Positions 1 to 8,504 of a stretch of 36,631 bases of DNA are shown here, one piece after another (within the stretch, counting starts at the first letter, position 1; each line of letters begins with the position of its first letter). This DNA comes from an uncultured Marvinbryantia sp. (GTDB lineage Bacteria; Bacillota; Clostridia; Lachnospirales; Lachnospiraceae): the NCBI GenBank assembly GCA_934394985.1, contig CAKRRF010000026.1, positions 1 through 36,631 of the forward strand, read 5' to 3'. The translations under genes and the position numbers were made by a program. The notes under the pieces are model-generated. The model was given only the letters and a program-made list of their open reading frames with translations, had not been told where the DNA came from and did not search any database.

Positions 1-294
1 ACAGAAACAGAGAGCGAAAGCGAGACAGCATCTGAGACAGAGACAGAAACAGAGAGCGAAAGCGAGACAGCATCTGAAACAGAGACGGAAACAGAGAGCG
101 AAAGCGAGACAGCATCTGAGACAGAGACAGAAACAGAGAGCGAAAGCGAGACAGCATCTGAAACAGAGACGGAAACAGAGAGCGAAAGCGAGACAGCATC
201 TGAGACAGAGACAGAAACAGAGAGCGAAAGCGAGACAGCATCTGAGACAGAGACAGAAACAGAGAGCGAAAGCGAAACAACATCTGAAGCAGAA
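1..294 (+). repeat. 42-bp in-frame tandem repeat, seven copies
   Basis: Units start at 1, 43, 85, 127, 169, 211 and 253. Each encodes 14 residues made only of Thr, Glu, Ser and Ala. The first six units differ only at third codon positions (aca/acg, gag/gaa); the seventh is decaying. Units 2+3 (43-126) are identical to units 4+5 (127-210), so an 84-bp block has itself been duplicated. The array runs off the left edge, so the total copy number is unknown. Confidence 0.97.
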
Positions 295-1449
295 TCAGAA
301 AGTGAATCCGAAACAGAAACAGAATTGAAAATGACCGATCTTCCAGAGTATGATCCAAGTGAATATGTGACACTTGGTGATTATAAGGAGCTGACAGTTG
401 AGGTTGCACCGGTAGAAGTAACGGATGAGCAGGTGATGGACAAGATTGCATCAGAGACGAAACAGACACTGACAGAAGGCACAGTAGAGGCTGGTGATAC
501 AGTAAATATTGATTATGTCGGCAAGATGGATGGCGAAGAATTTGACGGAGGAAGTGCAGAAGGATATGATCTGGAAATTGGTTCCTGCACATTTATTGAT
601 GGATTCGAAGATGGCATCATTGGTATGCAGGTTGGAGAAACCAAAGATCTGGAACTGAAATTCCCGGATAATTACCACAGCACAGATCTGGCAGGTAAAG
701 ATGTAGTATTTACCGTAACAGTAAATTCTATCACTCGTGTTCCGGAACTGACTGACGAAGTGGCAGATGAAGTGGTAGAAGGTATGACTGCTGAAGCATA
801 TCAGGAAAGCGTTCGCCAGGATCTGGAAGAACAGGCAAAAGAATCTCAGAAGACCGAAGCAGAACAGAAGCTTCTGCAGGCAGCATATGATAATGCAACC
901 ATCAATGGCTATCCGGAAGAAAATCTGCAATACACCATCAAACGTGCAACAGATTATTATGAATGGCTGGCAAGTATGTATGGTATGTCCCTGGAAGATT
1001 ATCTGACGAATTACGGAATGACTCAGGATGAGTTCCAGGAGCAGATTCAGCCGGTGGCAGAAGAAGCACTGGGAGAAGAAATGACACTGCTTGCAATCGC
1101 AAAAGAAGAAAACATTGAAATCTCTGACGAGGAATATGAAGCAGGTCTTGCAAAATATGCAGAAGCACAGGGTATGGATGACCCATCCAAGCTGGAAGAA
1201 GCTTATGGTGAAAATTATATCAAAAACAGTCTGCTGCAGGAAAAAGTTCTGAACTTCTTATATGAAAATGCAACGATTAAAGAAGTAGCAGAAACAGAAG
1301 CGGAGTCAGAGAGTGAATCTGAGTCAGAAGAAGTAACAGAGGCTTCCTCAGAGGAGGAAACTGAGACAGAAACTGCTTCAGAGACGGAAACAGAAACAGA
1401 AAGTGAAAGCGCATCTGAAACAGAAAGCGAATCTGAGACAGAAGCATAA
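1..1449 (+). CDS. Trigger-factor-like FKBP-type peptidyl-prolyl isomerase with acidic repeats (5' partial)
   Basis: The frame is open from base 1, so this is the C-terminal 482 residues of a longer protein. The first ATG in frame (325) lies inside the protein and has no ribosome binding site. Order of parts: Thr/Glu/Ser repeats (residues 1-108), a short linker, an FKBP domain (about 150-240, with NIDYVGKMDGEEFDGG and the FIDGFEDGIIGMQVGE segment typical of trigger factor), a helical trigger-factor C-terminal region (about 245-425) and a second Glu/Ser/Thr-rich tail to the stop. Known role of the family: prolyl cis-trans isomerase and chaperone. Inference: low-complexity acidic linkers and tails of this type are common in exported lipoproteins of Lachnospiraceae, so this is probably an extracytoplasmic foldase rather than the ribosomal trigger factor. 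The missing N-terminus would settle this (signal peptide with lipobox, or ribosome-binding domain). Confidence 0.85.
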   Translation, partial: TETESESETASETETETESESETASETETETESESETASETETETESESETASETETETESESETASETETETESESETASETETETESESETTSEAESESESETETELKMTDLPEYDPSEYVTLGDYKELTVEVAPVEVTDEQVMDKIASETKQTLTEGTVEAGDTVNIDYVGKMDGEEFDGGSAEGYDLEIGSCTFIDGFEDGIIGMQVGETKDLELKFPDNYHSTDLAGKDVVFTVTVNSITRVPELTDEVADEVVEGMTAEAYQESVRQDLEEQAKESQKTEAEQKLLQAAYDNATINGYPEENLQYTIKRATDYYEWLASMYGMSLEDYLTNYGMTQDEFQEQIQPVAEEALGEEMTLLAIAKEENIEISDEEYEAGLAKYAEAQGMDDPSKLEEAYGENYIKNSLLQEKVLNFLYENATIKEVAETEAESESESESEEVTEASSEEETETETASETETETESESASETESESETEA

Positions 1450-1476
1450 ATAATAGGAAATGATATTTGTGGAATT

Positions 1477-1508
1477 GCCTGTAAAGAGTTTCTTTACAGG
1501 CAGTTTTA
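1477..1508 (+). terminator. Intrinsic terminator after the prolyl isomerase gene
   Basis: A perfect 10-bp inverted repeat (GCCTGTAAAG at 1477-1486, CTTTACAGGC at 1492-1501) with a 5-nt loop, followed by AGTTTT. It separates the prolyl isomerase gene from pyrF. Confidence 0.8.
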
Positions 1509-1522
1509 CTATGTGGTATCAT
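1493..1522 (+). promoter_or_regulatory. Possible pyrF promoter inside the terminator
   Basis: TTTACA (1493-1498), 18-bp spacer, TATCAT (1517-1522). The -35 lies in the 3' arm of the preceding terminator. The match is only moderate; it is listed because a promoter is needed here. Confidence 0.35.
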
Positions 1523-1574
1523 AAAGGAATAAACAGAACAATAATATCAATGAAGAAATAAATGGAGGAACAAT

Positions 1575-2501
1575 ATGATTCAGAAACTGATCAGTAATAT
1601 TCAGAAGACAAAGGCGCCAATCGTGGTAGGATTAGACCCTATGTTAAATTATATTCCACAGCAGATCCTGGATAAGGCATATCAGGAATTTGGCGAGACA
1701 CTGGAAGGCGCAGCAGAAGCCATCTGGCAGTACAATAAAGAGATTGTAGATTGTACATATGATCTGATCCCGGCCGTAAAGCCACAGGTTGCCATGTATG
1801 AACAGTTTGGTATCGAAGGAATGAAAGCATTTAAGAAAACAGTAGACTACTGCAAATCTAAAGGGCTGGTGGTAATCGGTGATGTGAAGCGCGGAGATAT
1901 TGGTTCGACATCAGCTGCATATGCGACAGCTCATCTTGGAAAAGTACAGGTGGGAAGTAAAACCTACAGTGCATTTGATGAAGATTTTGCCACCGTAAAT
2001 CCATATCTTGGATCAGATGGCATCAAGCCATTCCTGGAAGTATGCAAGGAAGAAAAGAAAGGATTATTTATCCTGGTAAAGACATCCAATCCTTCCAGTG
2101 GGGAATTCCAGGATCAGCTGGTGAATGGAAGACCACTGTATGAACTGGTTGGTGAAAAAGTGGCTCAGTGGGGCGAAGAATGCATGGGTGATCAGTACAG
2201 CTACATTGGAGCTGTTGTAGGCGCTACCTATCCGGAGATGGGAAAGGTACTGCGTAAGGTGATGCCAAAGTCTTATATTCTGGTTCCGGGATACGGTGCA
2301 CAGGGTGGAAAAGGCGCTGATCTGGTACACTTCTTTAATGAGGATGGGCTGGGAGCAATCGTAAACTCTTCCAGAGGTATCATTGCAGCATATAAGCAGG
2401 AAAAATATGCGAAGTTTGGTGCAGAACATTTTGGAGAAGCAAGCCGTGCGGCAGTAGAAGATATGGTGGCTGATATCAATCAGGCACTGGAGAACAGATA
2501 A
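1575..2501 (+). CDS. pyrF: Orotidine 5'-phosphate decarboxylase (long form)
   Basis: Decarboxylates OMP to UMP, the last step of de novo pyrimidine synthesis. The catalytic DVKRGDIGST motif is at residues 103-112, giving the Asp-Lys-Asp set. At 308 aa it belongs to the longer type-2 PyrF subfamily. The N-terminal segment (PIVVGLDPML) and the C-terminal glycine-rich phosphate-binding region (VPGYGAQGG, then NSSRGI) are intact. ATG 1575 follows GGAGGA at a good distance. pyrE follows 18 bp downstream, so the last two steps of UMP synthesis are paired; pyrK, pyrD and pyrB are not in the window. Confidence 0.96.
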   Translation: MIQKLISNIQKTKAPIVVGLDPMLNYIPQQILDKAYQEFGETLEGAAEAIWQYNKEIVDCTYDLIPAVKPQVAMYEQFGIEGMKAFKKTVDYCKSKGLVVIGDVKRGDIGSTSAAYATAHLGKVQVGSKTYSAFDEDFATVNPYLGSDGIKPFLEVCKEEKKGLFILVKTSNPSSGEFQDQLVNGRPLYELVGEKVAQWGEECMGDQYSYIGAVVGATYPEMGKVLRKVMPKSYILVPGYGAQGGKGADLVHFFNEDGLGAIVNSSRGIIAAYKQEKYAKFGAEHFGEASRAAVEDMVADINQALENR

Positions 2502-2519
2502 AAGGGGGAGATAAAAGAG

Positions 2520-3197
2520 ATGGAACAGTATAAGCAGGAATTTATCGAATTTATGGTAGAAAGCCAGGTATTAAAATTTGGAGAATTTACATTAAAGAGT
2601 GGAAGAAAGTCTCCGTTTTTTATGAATGCAGGAGCTTATGTAACCGGTACGCAGCTGCGCAAGCTGGGTGAATACTACGCAAAAGCGATTCATGATAATT
2701 ATGGACTGGATTTTGATGTACTCTTCGGACCGGCTTACAAAGGGATTCCACTGAGTGTGGCAACGACAATGGCAATCAGCGAGCTTTATGGAAAAGACAT
2801 CCGTTACTGCTCAAACCGTAAGGAAGTAAAGGATCATGGCGATACAGGTATCCTTCTTGGAAGCAAGCTGAAGGATGGAGACAGAGTTGTGATCATTGAA
2901 GACGTGACTACATCCGGTAAGTCCATCGAAGAAACATTCCCGATTTTAAAGGAACAGGCAGATGTAGAGATCAAAGGACTGATGGTATCTTTGAATCGTA
3001 TGGAAGTCGGAAAGGGCGGAGAAAAGAGCGCACTGGATGAGATTCAGGAAAAATATGGTTTCCCTGCACATGCGATCGTGACCATGGAAGAAGTAGTAGA
3101 AAGACTTTACAATCAGGAATGCCAGGGTAAGATCATCATCGATGACAGTATAAAAACAGCGATCGATTCATATTATGAACAGTATGGGGCAAAATAG
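2520..3197 (+). CDS. pyrE: Orotate phosphoribosyltransferase
   Basis: Joins orotate to PRPP to give OMP, the substrate of PyrF encoded just upstream. The PRPP-binding signature VVIIEDVTTSGKS is at residues 123-135, including the acidic pair (E127, D128) and the TTSGKS phosphate loop. The N-terminal FTLKSGRKSPFF orotate/PRPP segment is present. At 225 aa it is the normal family length. GGGGGAG lies about 10 bp before the ATG. Cytosolic, working as a dimer in known family members. Probably co-transcribed with pyrF and the small membrane genes that follow, since no terminator is visible after it. Confidence 0.96.
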   Translation: MEQYKQEFIEFMVESQVLKFGEFTLKSGRKSPFFMNAGAYVTGTQLRKLGEYYAKAIHDNYGLDFDVLFGPAYKGIPLSVATTMAISELYGKDIRYCSNRKEVKDHGDTGILLGSKLKDGDRVVIIEDVTTSGKSIEETFPILKEQADVEIKGLMVSLNRMEVGKGGEKSALDEIQEKYGFPAHAIVTMEEVVERLYNQECQGKIIIDDSIKTAIDSYYEQYGAK

Positions 3198-3215
3198 AAA
3201 AAAGGAGACTGGTAT

Positions 3216-3368
3216 ATGAATGAAAAAGTTTATCGCAACATAAGCCTGGCAGGAGCTTGTAGTATAGCAGTTGGAATCGTGATTCTGGTTGTGGGTATCG
3301 CAGCAGGGGTCATGACAATTGTATCTGGAGCAGGTCTTCTGAAAACAAAGAAGAATCTTATGTTCTAG
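3216..3368 (+). CDS. Small single-pass membrane protein, 50 aa
   Basis: A 51-codon frame with AAAGGAG placed about 8 bp before the ATG, starting 18 bp after pyrE and ending 10 bp before the VanZ-like gene. The start is MNEKVYRN, then a hydrophobic run (about residues 11-42, rich in Ala, Gly, Val, Ile), then a basic end LLKTKKNLMF. This is the layout of a one-helix membrane microprotein with its charged tail probably in the cytoplasm. I do not recognise a family. Its spacing and ribosome binding site support a real gene in the pyrE-vanZ-like transcript. Confidence 0.7.
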   Translation: MNEKVYRNISLAGACSIAVGIVILVVGIAAGVMTIVSGAGLLKTKKNLMF

Positions 3369-3378
3369 AGGATAAACA

Positions 3379-3840
3379 GTGAAAAAAGAAACAAAGAAAA
3401 AAATTCAGATTGTCAGTGCGGGACTGTTTTTATTGTATCTGATCTGTCTGACATACTTTCTGTTCTTTGCAGAAAGTATGGGCAGAAGCTATGCAGAACG
3501 GGATTACACTTACAATCTGCATTTGTTTAAAGAGATTGCCAGGTTTTGGAATTACAGAGAAGAACTGGGAATGGCAGCAGTGTTGGCTAATATTGTGGGT
3601 AATGTAGTCTGCTTCATTCCATTTGGAGCCATTCTGCCGGTACTGAACCGGAAAGCACGGAATTTTTTTATGATTTTGATGTTATCTTTTGAATTCAGCC
3701 TATTGGTAGAATGTACCCAGCTGATTTCCAAAGTGGGCAGCTTCGATGTGGATGATTTGTTCCTGAATACACTGGGTGGGGTATTGGGCTTCCTGCTATT
3801 TACAATTTGTAACAAAATGAGGAGAAAACATTATGGCTAA
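3379..3840 (+). CDS. VanZ-like family membrane protein
   Basis: A 153-aa integral membrane protein with about four transmembrane helices (roughly residues 9-28, 66-85, 93-112 and 127-145). The NIVGNVVCFIPFG and DVDDLFLNTLGGVLGF segments are the recognisable VanZ-family core. Starts at GTG 3379, with AGGA about 6 bp upstream. The family takes its name from a teicoplanin-resistance accessory protein, but most members have no known function and vancomycin resistance should not be inferred. The 3' end overlaps the next gene by 8 bp, implying translational coupling. Confidence 0.82.
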   Translation: MKKETKKKIQIVSAGLFLLYLICLTYFLFFAESMGRSYAERDYTYNLHLFKEIARFWNYREELGMAAVLANIVGNVVCFIPFGAILPVLNRKARNFFMILMLSFEFSLLVECTQLISKVGSFDVDDLFLNTLGGVLGFLLFTICNKMRRKHYG

Positions 3841-4147
3841 AAAAACGATGTATTCTTTTGAAGAAAAGGTACATCCTACAGATGGAATTGTGTCTGTAAT
3901 TATGGGCAGCATTTCGCTGGTACTTCTGATTGCAGCGGTCTATTCTTCTTATTATATGAGAGGAGATGCCGGAATCTATGCAGGGGCGCTGGGATTGTCC
4001 GGGATCTTATTTGCCTTAGTGGGATTTATAATTGGGGTAAAAAGCTTTTCCGGAAAAAATATAAAATATAAATATCCGAAAATCGGATCTATCATGTGTG
4101 GAATCATATTTGTCATATGGCTGGGCGTAGCACTTGGTGGAGCATAA
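3833..4147 (+). CDS. Small membrane protein, DUF6142-like
   Basis: A 104-aa protein with three predicted transmembrane helices (about 19-40, 48-69, 86-102) after a short polar start containing FEEKVHPTDGIVS. This looks like the DUF6142 family of Lachnospiraceae small membrane proteins; that assignment is from memory of the pattern. The start overlaps the end of the VanZ-like gene by 8 bp and has GAGGAG 8 bp upstream. It is followed 11 bp later by the aminopeptidase gene. Function unknown. Confidence 0.75.
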   Translation: MAKKTMYSFEEKVHPTDGIVSVIMGSISLVLLIAAVYSSYYMRGDAGIYAGALGLSGILFALVGFIIGVKSFSGKNIKYKYPKIGSIMCGIIFVIWLGVALGGA

Positions 4148-4158
4148 GGAGAAATAAA

Positions 4159-6225
4159 ATGCAGCAGTTTGATGAGTTGAAAAAAGAAAGAATGCAGCTG
4201 GCAGCAGAACGTATTCGTGAAATTGTCACAGAGACAAACGTTCTTGCGCCATTTGAAAGCTATTTCCAGAAAGAAGCGCAGTTTATAACACAGATTCTGG
4301 AACTGTCAGAGACAATCAGAGAGGGAAGAAATAAAGACTGGAGTCTGGAGCAGTGGAAGGAATGCAATCACTGGATGTATGAGGATATTCTGCCGGAGCA
4401 TTATGAACAAAGCTATGGTAATCCGGAATATGCAGTGGCACAGCTGGGAGAAGTGCACGGACGAATTCTGTCATTTCTGTACACAGAAATTCATGGAATG
4501 ATCGTGTTTGCCTTCGAACAGAGATGGGAAGATCTGCTGATTGTATGTGAGCTTTTTATAGAGATCTATAATTGTTTTGAAGAGGAAGAAGTGCCGCCAT
4601 ACCGCCGGATTCAGCAGATTGTGTACTGGTATGTCAGCGATTACAGTGATCAGACGCTTGCTTACCGAATTCGTGAAGCAGTGGATCCTGCACTGGATTT
4701 TGCCACAAGAATTATAATGGAAGAAGATCTGACGGATCTGCGTTATCTGTATCATTATGGAGAGTATGTGAATGACAGCATCCTTGAAATGGCGCAGTTT
4801 CTGAACGGCCTTTCACAGGAAGAGATTGATCGGATAGCTTCTGTCTATACAGAGGGCTACCGGATTGGTTTTGTCCTTGGCAATAAAGATCTGTCTAAGA
4901 AAAAGACGGTGAATATCCGATATATTCTGGGATTTGAACGGATCATCCGAAAAGCTGTCGAGAATTTTGCACAGATGGGACTGAAGCCGGTGATCTATCG
5001 CAGTGCGGCACACAGTATTAATAAAAAGGAACACATTCGAATTGGATATTACGGAGCGATTCCAAATAAGCAGTATGAGTATGACCACAAGGGAGATGCT
5101 GCGATTTATCTGGATCGTGCTTTTATGGAACGCAAGCTTGGGGTAATGCGAAGCGCGTATGAAGAATATAAAGAACTGGCCAATACCCATGCCGGTCCGG
5201 CCTGTGTAGAGACATTTGGGGAAGTACCGTTTGTGCCGGTGAATAAAGAGGCTGCTTACCGCCTGTCCGAAAAACAGCAGAAGCTGTCGGTGGAACTGGC
5301 GAACGAGACTGCACAGATCACAAATCGCTATATTATCGGCGAGGAGCGCAGTTTTACGATTATTGCGTTCCCGGTTCCGGAGATCGGAGAACAGTTTAAA
5401 GAGATTTTTGAAGAAACAGTAAAGATCAATACCCTGGACTACCAGTTATATCGGAGAATTCAGCAGACCATCATTGATACGCTGGATCAGGGAAGAAAAG
5501 TGCATATTCTGGGAAGCGGAGCCAATAAAACAGATCTGACGGTCTGCCTGACCGAACTGAAAAATCCGCAGAAAGAAACCATTTTCGAAAATTGTGTGGC
5601 AGATGTAAACATTCCGGTAGGGGAAGTGTTTACCTCACCGAGACTGGCAGGAACTACGGGAGTATTGCATGTCAGTGAAGTATATCTGGATGAGCTGCGT
5701 TATGAGAATCTGGAGATCCATTTCCAGGACGGCATGATTACTGATTATACCTGCAGCAATTTTGAGTCAGAAGAAGAAAATAAAAAATACGTCAGAGAAA
5801 ATGTATTGTTTCATCATGATACGCTTCCTATGGGAGAGTTTGCAATCGGAACAAATACGACAGCATATGTGATGGCTGAAAAATATGGCATCGGCAATAA
5901 ACTTCCGATTCTGATTGCAGAAAAAATGGGGCCTCATTTTGCAGTAGGAGATACCTGTTACAGCTGGGCGGAGGATACCGCAGTTTACAATCCAGACGGA
6001 AAAGAGATCATTGCCAGAGATAACGAGGTGTCTATATTACGAAAGGAAGATTTATCCAAAGCGTATTTTGGATGTCACACAGACATTACCATTCCGTATA
6101 AGGAACTGGGGCTGCTGACTGTGGTTCATGCTGATGGCAGTGAAACGGCAATTATTCAAAACGGACGGTTTGTCCTGCCGGGAACAGAGGAACTGAATAA
6201 CCCGTTTACAAACATCTGTGAATGA
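4159..6225 (+). CDS. M29-type metallo-aminopeptidase with a long N-terminal extension
   Basis: The C-terminal part carries the M29 (aminopeptidase T/S) pattern. GEVFTSPR puts a metal-ligand Glu at 489. FAIGTNTTAY is the conserved glycine/asparagine segment. AEKMGPHFAVGD gives E588 and H593 with a Tyr nearby (601), and HTD gives H640 and D642. M29 enzymes are dimetal exopeptidases of about 370-410 aa. This protein is 688 aa, so some 250-280 residues at the N-terminus are extra; they are helical and acidic and match nothing I know. ATG 4159 is chosen because AAGGAG sits 8 bp upstream; the frame is open further back (to 4096) but only over the previous gene. Likely a cytoplasmic peptidase. Last gene of the run that begins at pyrF. 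Confidence 0.85.
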   Translation: MQQFDELKKERMQLAAERIREIVTETNVLAPFESYFQKEAQFITQILELSETIREGRNKDWSLEQWKECNHWMYEDILPEHYEQSYGNPEYAVAQLGEVHGRILSFLYTEIHGMIVFAFEQRWEDLLIVCELFIEIYNCFEEEEVPPYRRIQQIVYWYVSDYSDQTLAYRIREAVDPALDFATRIIMEEDLTDLRYLYHYGEYVNDSILEMAQFLNGLSQEEIDRIASVYTEGYRIGFVLGNKDLSKKKTVNIRYILGFERIIRKAVENFAQMGLKPVIYRSAAHSINKKEHIRIGYYGAIPNKQYEYDHKGDAAIYLDRAFMERKLGVMRSAYEEYKELANTHAGPACVETFGEVPFVPVNKEAAYRLSEKQQKLSVELANETAQITNRYIIGEERSFTIIAFPVPEIGEQFKEIFEETVKINTLDYQLYRRIQQTIIDTLDQGRKVHILGSGANKTDLTVCLTELKNPQKETIFENCVADVNIPVGEVFTSPRLAGTTGVLHVSEVYLDELRYENLEIHFQDGMITDYTCSNFESEEENKKYVRENVLFHHDTLPMGEFAIGTNTTAYVMAEKYGIGNKLPILIAEKMGPHFAVGDTCYSWAEDTAVYNPDGKEIIARDNEVSILRKEDLSKAYFGCHTDITIPYKELGLLTVVHADGSETAIIQNGRFVLPGTEELNNPFTNICE

Positions 6226-6226
6226 G

Positions 6227-6255
6227 TTGACAAGCCAGAGAAACGTTAGTAAAAT
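6227..6255 (+). promoter_or_regulatory. Promoter of the purE operon
   Basis: TTGACA (6227-6232), 17-bp spacer, TAAAAT (6250-6255), just after the aminopeptidase stop codon. The expected transcript start is near 6262, giving a leader of about 45 nt. I see no purine riboswitch in that leader. Confidence 0.85.
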
Positions 6256-6306
6256 AAGGGCTTAGGAGAACGCCAAATAACTTCAAGTACAAAAGGAGAA
6301 TGCACA

Positions 6307-6813
6307 ATGACAAAGGTCGGTATTGTAATGGGAAGCGACTCAGATATGCCAGTTATGGCAAAAGCCGCTGATATTTTGGAAAAACTTGGTGTGGAGTATG
6401 AAATGACAATTATTTCTGCACACAGAGAACCAGATTTATTTTTTGAGTATGCGAAATCAGCAGAATCCAAAGGATGGAAAGTCATCATTGCAGGAGCAGG
6501 AATGGCAGCACATCTTCCAGGAATGTGCGCAGCAATATTCCCGATGCCGGTTATTGGCATTCCAATGCATACCACTTCTCTGGGTGGAAGAGATTCCCTG
6601 TATTCCATCGTACAGATGCCAACAGGTATCCCGGTTGCCACAGTGGCCATCAACGGAGGAGCCAATGCAGGACTTCTGGCAGCAAAGATTCTTGCTACTT
6701 CTGATCTGGAACTGCTTCAGAGACTGAAAGATTATTCACAGGAACTGAAGGAGCAGGTAGAGACAAAAGCAGAAAAACTGGCCAGAGTTGGCTATAAAGA
6801 ATATACAAAATAA
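6307..6813 (+). CDS. purE: N5-carboxyaminoimidazole ribonucleotide mutase
   Basis: Moves the carboxyl group of N5-CAIR to give CAIR in purine synthesis. The start (VGIVMGSDSDMPVM) and the SAHREP segment with the catalytic His are typical of class I PurE. The AAHLPGM and GIPMHTTSLGGRDSLYSI segments complete the active site. At 168 aa it has the usual length. AAAAGGAG lies about 8 bp before the ATG. First gene of a purE-purM-purN-purD run; the partner carboxylase purK is not next to it. Confidence 0.97.
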   Translation: MTKVGIVMGSDSDMPVMAKAADILEKLGVEYEMTIISAHREPDLFFEYAKSAESKGWKVIIAGAGMAAHLPGMCAAIFPMPVIGIPMHTTSLGGRDSLYSIVQMPTGIPVATVAINGGANAGLLAAKILATSDLELLQRLKDYSQELKEQVETKAEKLARVGYKEYTK

Positions 6814-6831
6814 AACAGAGGAGAACAGGTT

Positions 6832-7857
6832 ATGGATTATAAGAACGCAGGTGTAGATATTGAGGCAGGTTACAAGTCAGTAGAACTGATGAAAGAGTCC
6901 GTAAAAAGAACTATGAGAGAAGAAGTTCTTGGAGGACTGGGTGGTTTTTCAGGTGCATTTTCCCTGGCTAAGATCAAGAACATGGAAGAACCGGTGCTGT
7001 TATCCGGTACAGACGGATGCGGAACAAAGGTGAAGCTGGCATTTATCATGGACAAGCATGATACAATCGGTATTGATGCTGTTGCAATGTGTGTCAATGA
7101 TATCGCCTGTGCAGGTGGTGAGCCTCTGTTTTTTCTGGATTATATTGCATGCGGCAAGAACTATCCGGAAAAAATCGCTGCGATCGTAAGCGGTGTGGCA
7201 GAAGGCTGCGTACAGTCTGACTGTGCACTGATTGGCGGTGAAACAGCAGAGCATCCGGGTCTGATGCCAGAGAACGATTACGACCTGGCTGGATTTGCAG
7301 TTGGTGTGGCAGACAAAAAAGACATGATTACAGGAGAACACATTCAGGCAGGAGATGTACTGGTGGGTATTGCATCTACCGGAGTACATAGCAATGGATT
7401 TTCACTGGTGAGAAAAGTATTCCAGATGGATAAGGAAACTCTGGATACCTATCACGAAGAACTGGGTAAAACCCTGGGTGAAGCACTCCTCGCTCCGACC
7501 AGAATCTATGTAAAAGCTCTGCGCAGCGTAAGAGAAGCAGGCGTGACGATTAAGGGATGCAGCCATATCACTGGCGGTGGATTTTATGAGAATATTCCGA
7601 GAATGCTTCCGGATGGTGCCAGAGCAGTTGTGAAAAAAGACAGCTACGAAGTACCTGCAATCTTTAAGATGCTGGCAAGAGAAGGACAGATTGAAGAACA
7701 GATGATGTACAATACCTTTAATATGGGTATCGGTATGGTACTGGCAGTGGCTCCGGCAGATGTGGAGAAGACACTGGCAGCCCTTGAAAAGACCGGTGAC
7801 CGGGCATGGGTGATTGGAGATATCACAGAAGGTGAAAAAGGAGTAGAATTATGCTAA
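6832..7857 (+). CDS. purM: Phosphoribosylformylglycinamidine cyclo-ligase (AIR synthetase)
   Basis: ATP-dependent ring closure of FGAM to AIR. The N-terminal half has [15 protein letters not shown] (Asp of the ATP site), followed by [25 protein letters not shown], cited here only by its conserved VNDI core. GGETAEHPG and [14 protein letters not shown] are also present. At 341 aa it has the normal PurM length. GAGGAG precedes the ATG. Its last 7 bp overlap the purN start, so translation of the two is probably coupled. Confidence 0.97.
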   Translation: MDYKNAGVDIEAGYKSVELMKESVKRTMREEVLGGLGGFSGAFSLAKIKNMEEPVLLSGTDGCGTKVKLAFIMDKHDTIGIDAVAMCVNDIACAGGEPLFFLDYIACGKNYPEKIAAIVSGVAEGCVQSDCALIGGETAEHPGLMPENDYDLAGFAVGVADKKDMITGEHIQAGDVLVGIASTGVHSNGFSLVRKVFQMDKETLDTYHEELGKTLGEALLAPTRIYVKALRSVREAGVTIKGCSHITGGGFYENIPRMLPDGARAVVKKDSYEVPAIFKMLAREGQIEEQMMYNTFNMGIGMVLAVAPADVEKTLAALEKTGDRAWVIGDITEGEKGVELC

Positions 7858-8474
7858 AACTGGCAGTTCTGGTATCAGGTGGCGGCACCAATCTGCAGGC
7901 GATTATTGATGGTATTGCAGATGGAACGATTACAAATGCAGAAATCAGTGTGGTAATCAGCAACAACCAGAATGCCGGTGCGTTGCAGAGAGCTGAAAAA
8001 GCAGGTATTCCGGCAGTCTGCGTCTCTCCGAAGAATTATGCAGAACGGAAAGAGTTTGATCAGGCACTGCTGCAGACGATCCAGTCTTATGAACCGGATC
8101 TGGTCGTACTGGCCGGCTGTCTGGTTGTGATTCCGGAGATTATGATTCAGGCTTATCCGAATCAGATTATCAATATTCACCCGTCATTGATTCCTTCTTT
8201 CTGCGGTACCGGGTACTATGGACTGAAGGTGCATGAAAAGGCACTGGAACGTGGTGTAAAAGTGACAGGAGCGACCGTGCATTTTGTGGATGAGGGAACC
8301 GATACCGGACCGATCATTTTACAGAAAGCGGTAGAGATACAGCAGGGAGATACCCCAAAGGTACTGCAGCAGAGAGTTATGGAGCAGGCTGAATGGGTGA
8401 TTATGCCAAAGGCGATAGATCTGATTGCCAATGGGCATATTGAAGTAAAAGACGGTAAAGTACTTTTTAAGTAA
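7851..8474 (+). CDS. purN: Phosphoribosylglycinamide formyltransferase
   Basis: Transfers a formyl group from 10-formyl-THF to [15 protein letters not shown] is the glycinamide ribonucleotide phosphate loop. [11 protein letters not shown] has the catalytic Asn and His, and [11 protein letters not shown] holds the catalytic Asp. At 207 aa it has the usual length. The ATG is embedded in the last codons of purM, and purD begins 30 bp downstream. Cytosolic. Confidence 0.96.
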   Translation: MLKLAVLVSGGGTNLQAIIDGIADGTITNAEISVVISNNQNAGALQRAEKAGIPAVCVSPKNYAERKEFDQALLQTIQSYEPDLVVLAGCLVVIPEIMIQAYPNQIINIHPSLIPSFCGTGYYGLKVHEKALERGVKVTGATVHFVDEGTDTGPIILQKAVEIQQGDTPKVLQQRVMEQAEWVIMPKAIDLIANGHIEVKDGKVLFK

Positions 8475-8504
8475 ATCCGTTTGGAACGGATAAGAGGAGG
8501 AAGC

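Noticed and set aside
1..294. Repeat array read as CRISPR
   Set aside because: Units are contiguous without spacers, in frame, and code for a Thr/Glu/Ser pattern that joins the FKBP protein.
451..1522. Several minus-strand open frames opposite the prolyl isomerase gene
   Set aside because: They are shadows of the biased codons on the plus strand, without ribosome binding sites or recognisable domains.
3379..3840. VanZ-like gene as glycopeptide resistance
   Set aside because: VanZ-like proteins are widespread with unrelated roles; no other van gene is present.
6256..6306. Purine riboswitch before purE
   Set aside because: The leader is only about 45 nt and lacks the conserved three-way junction.
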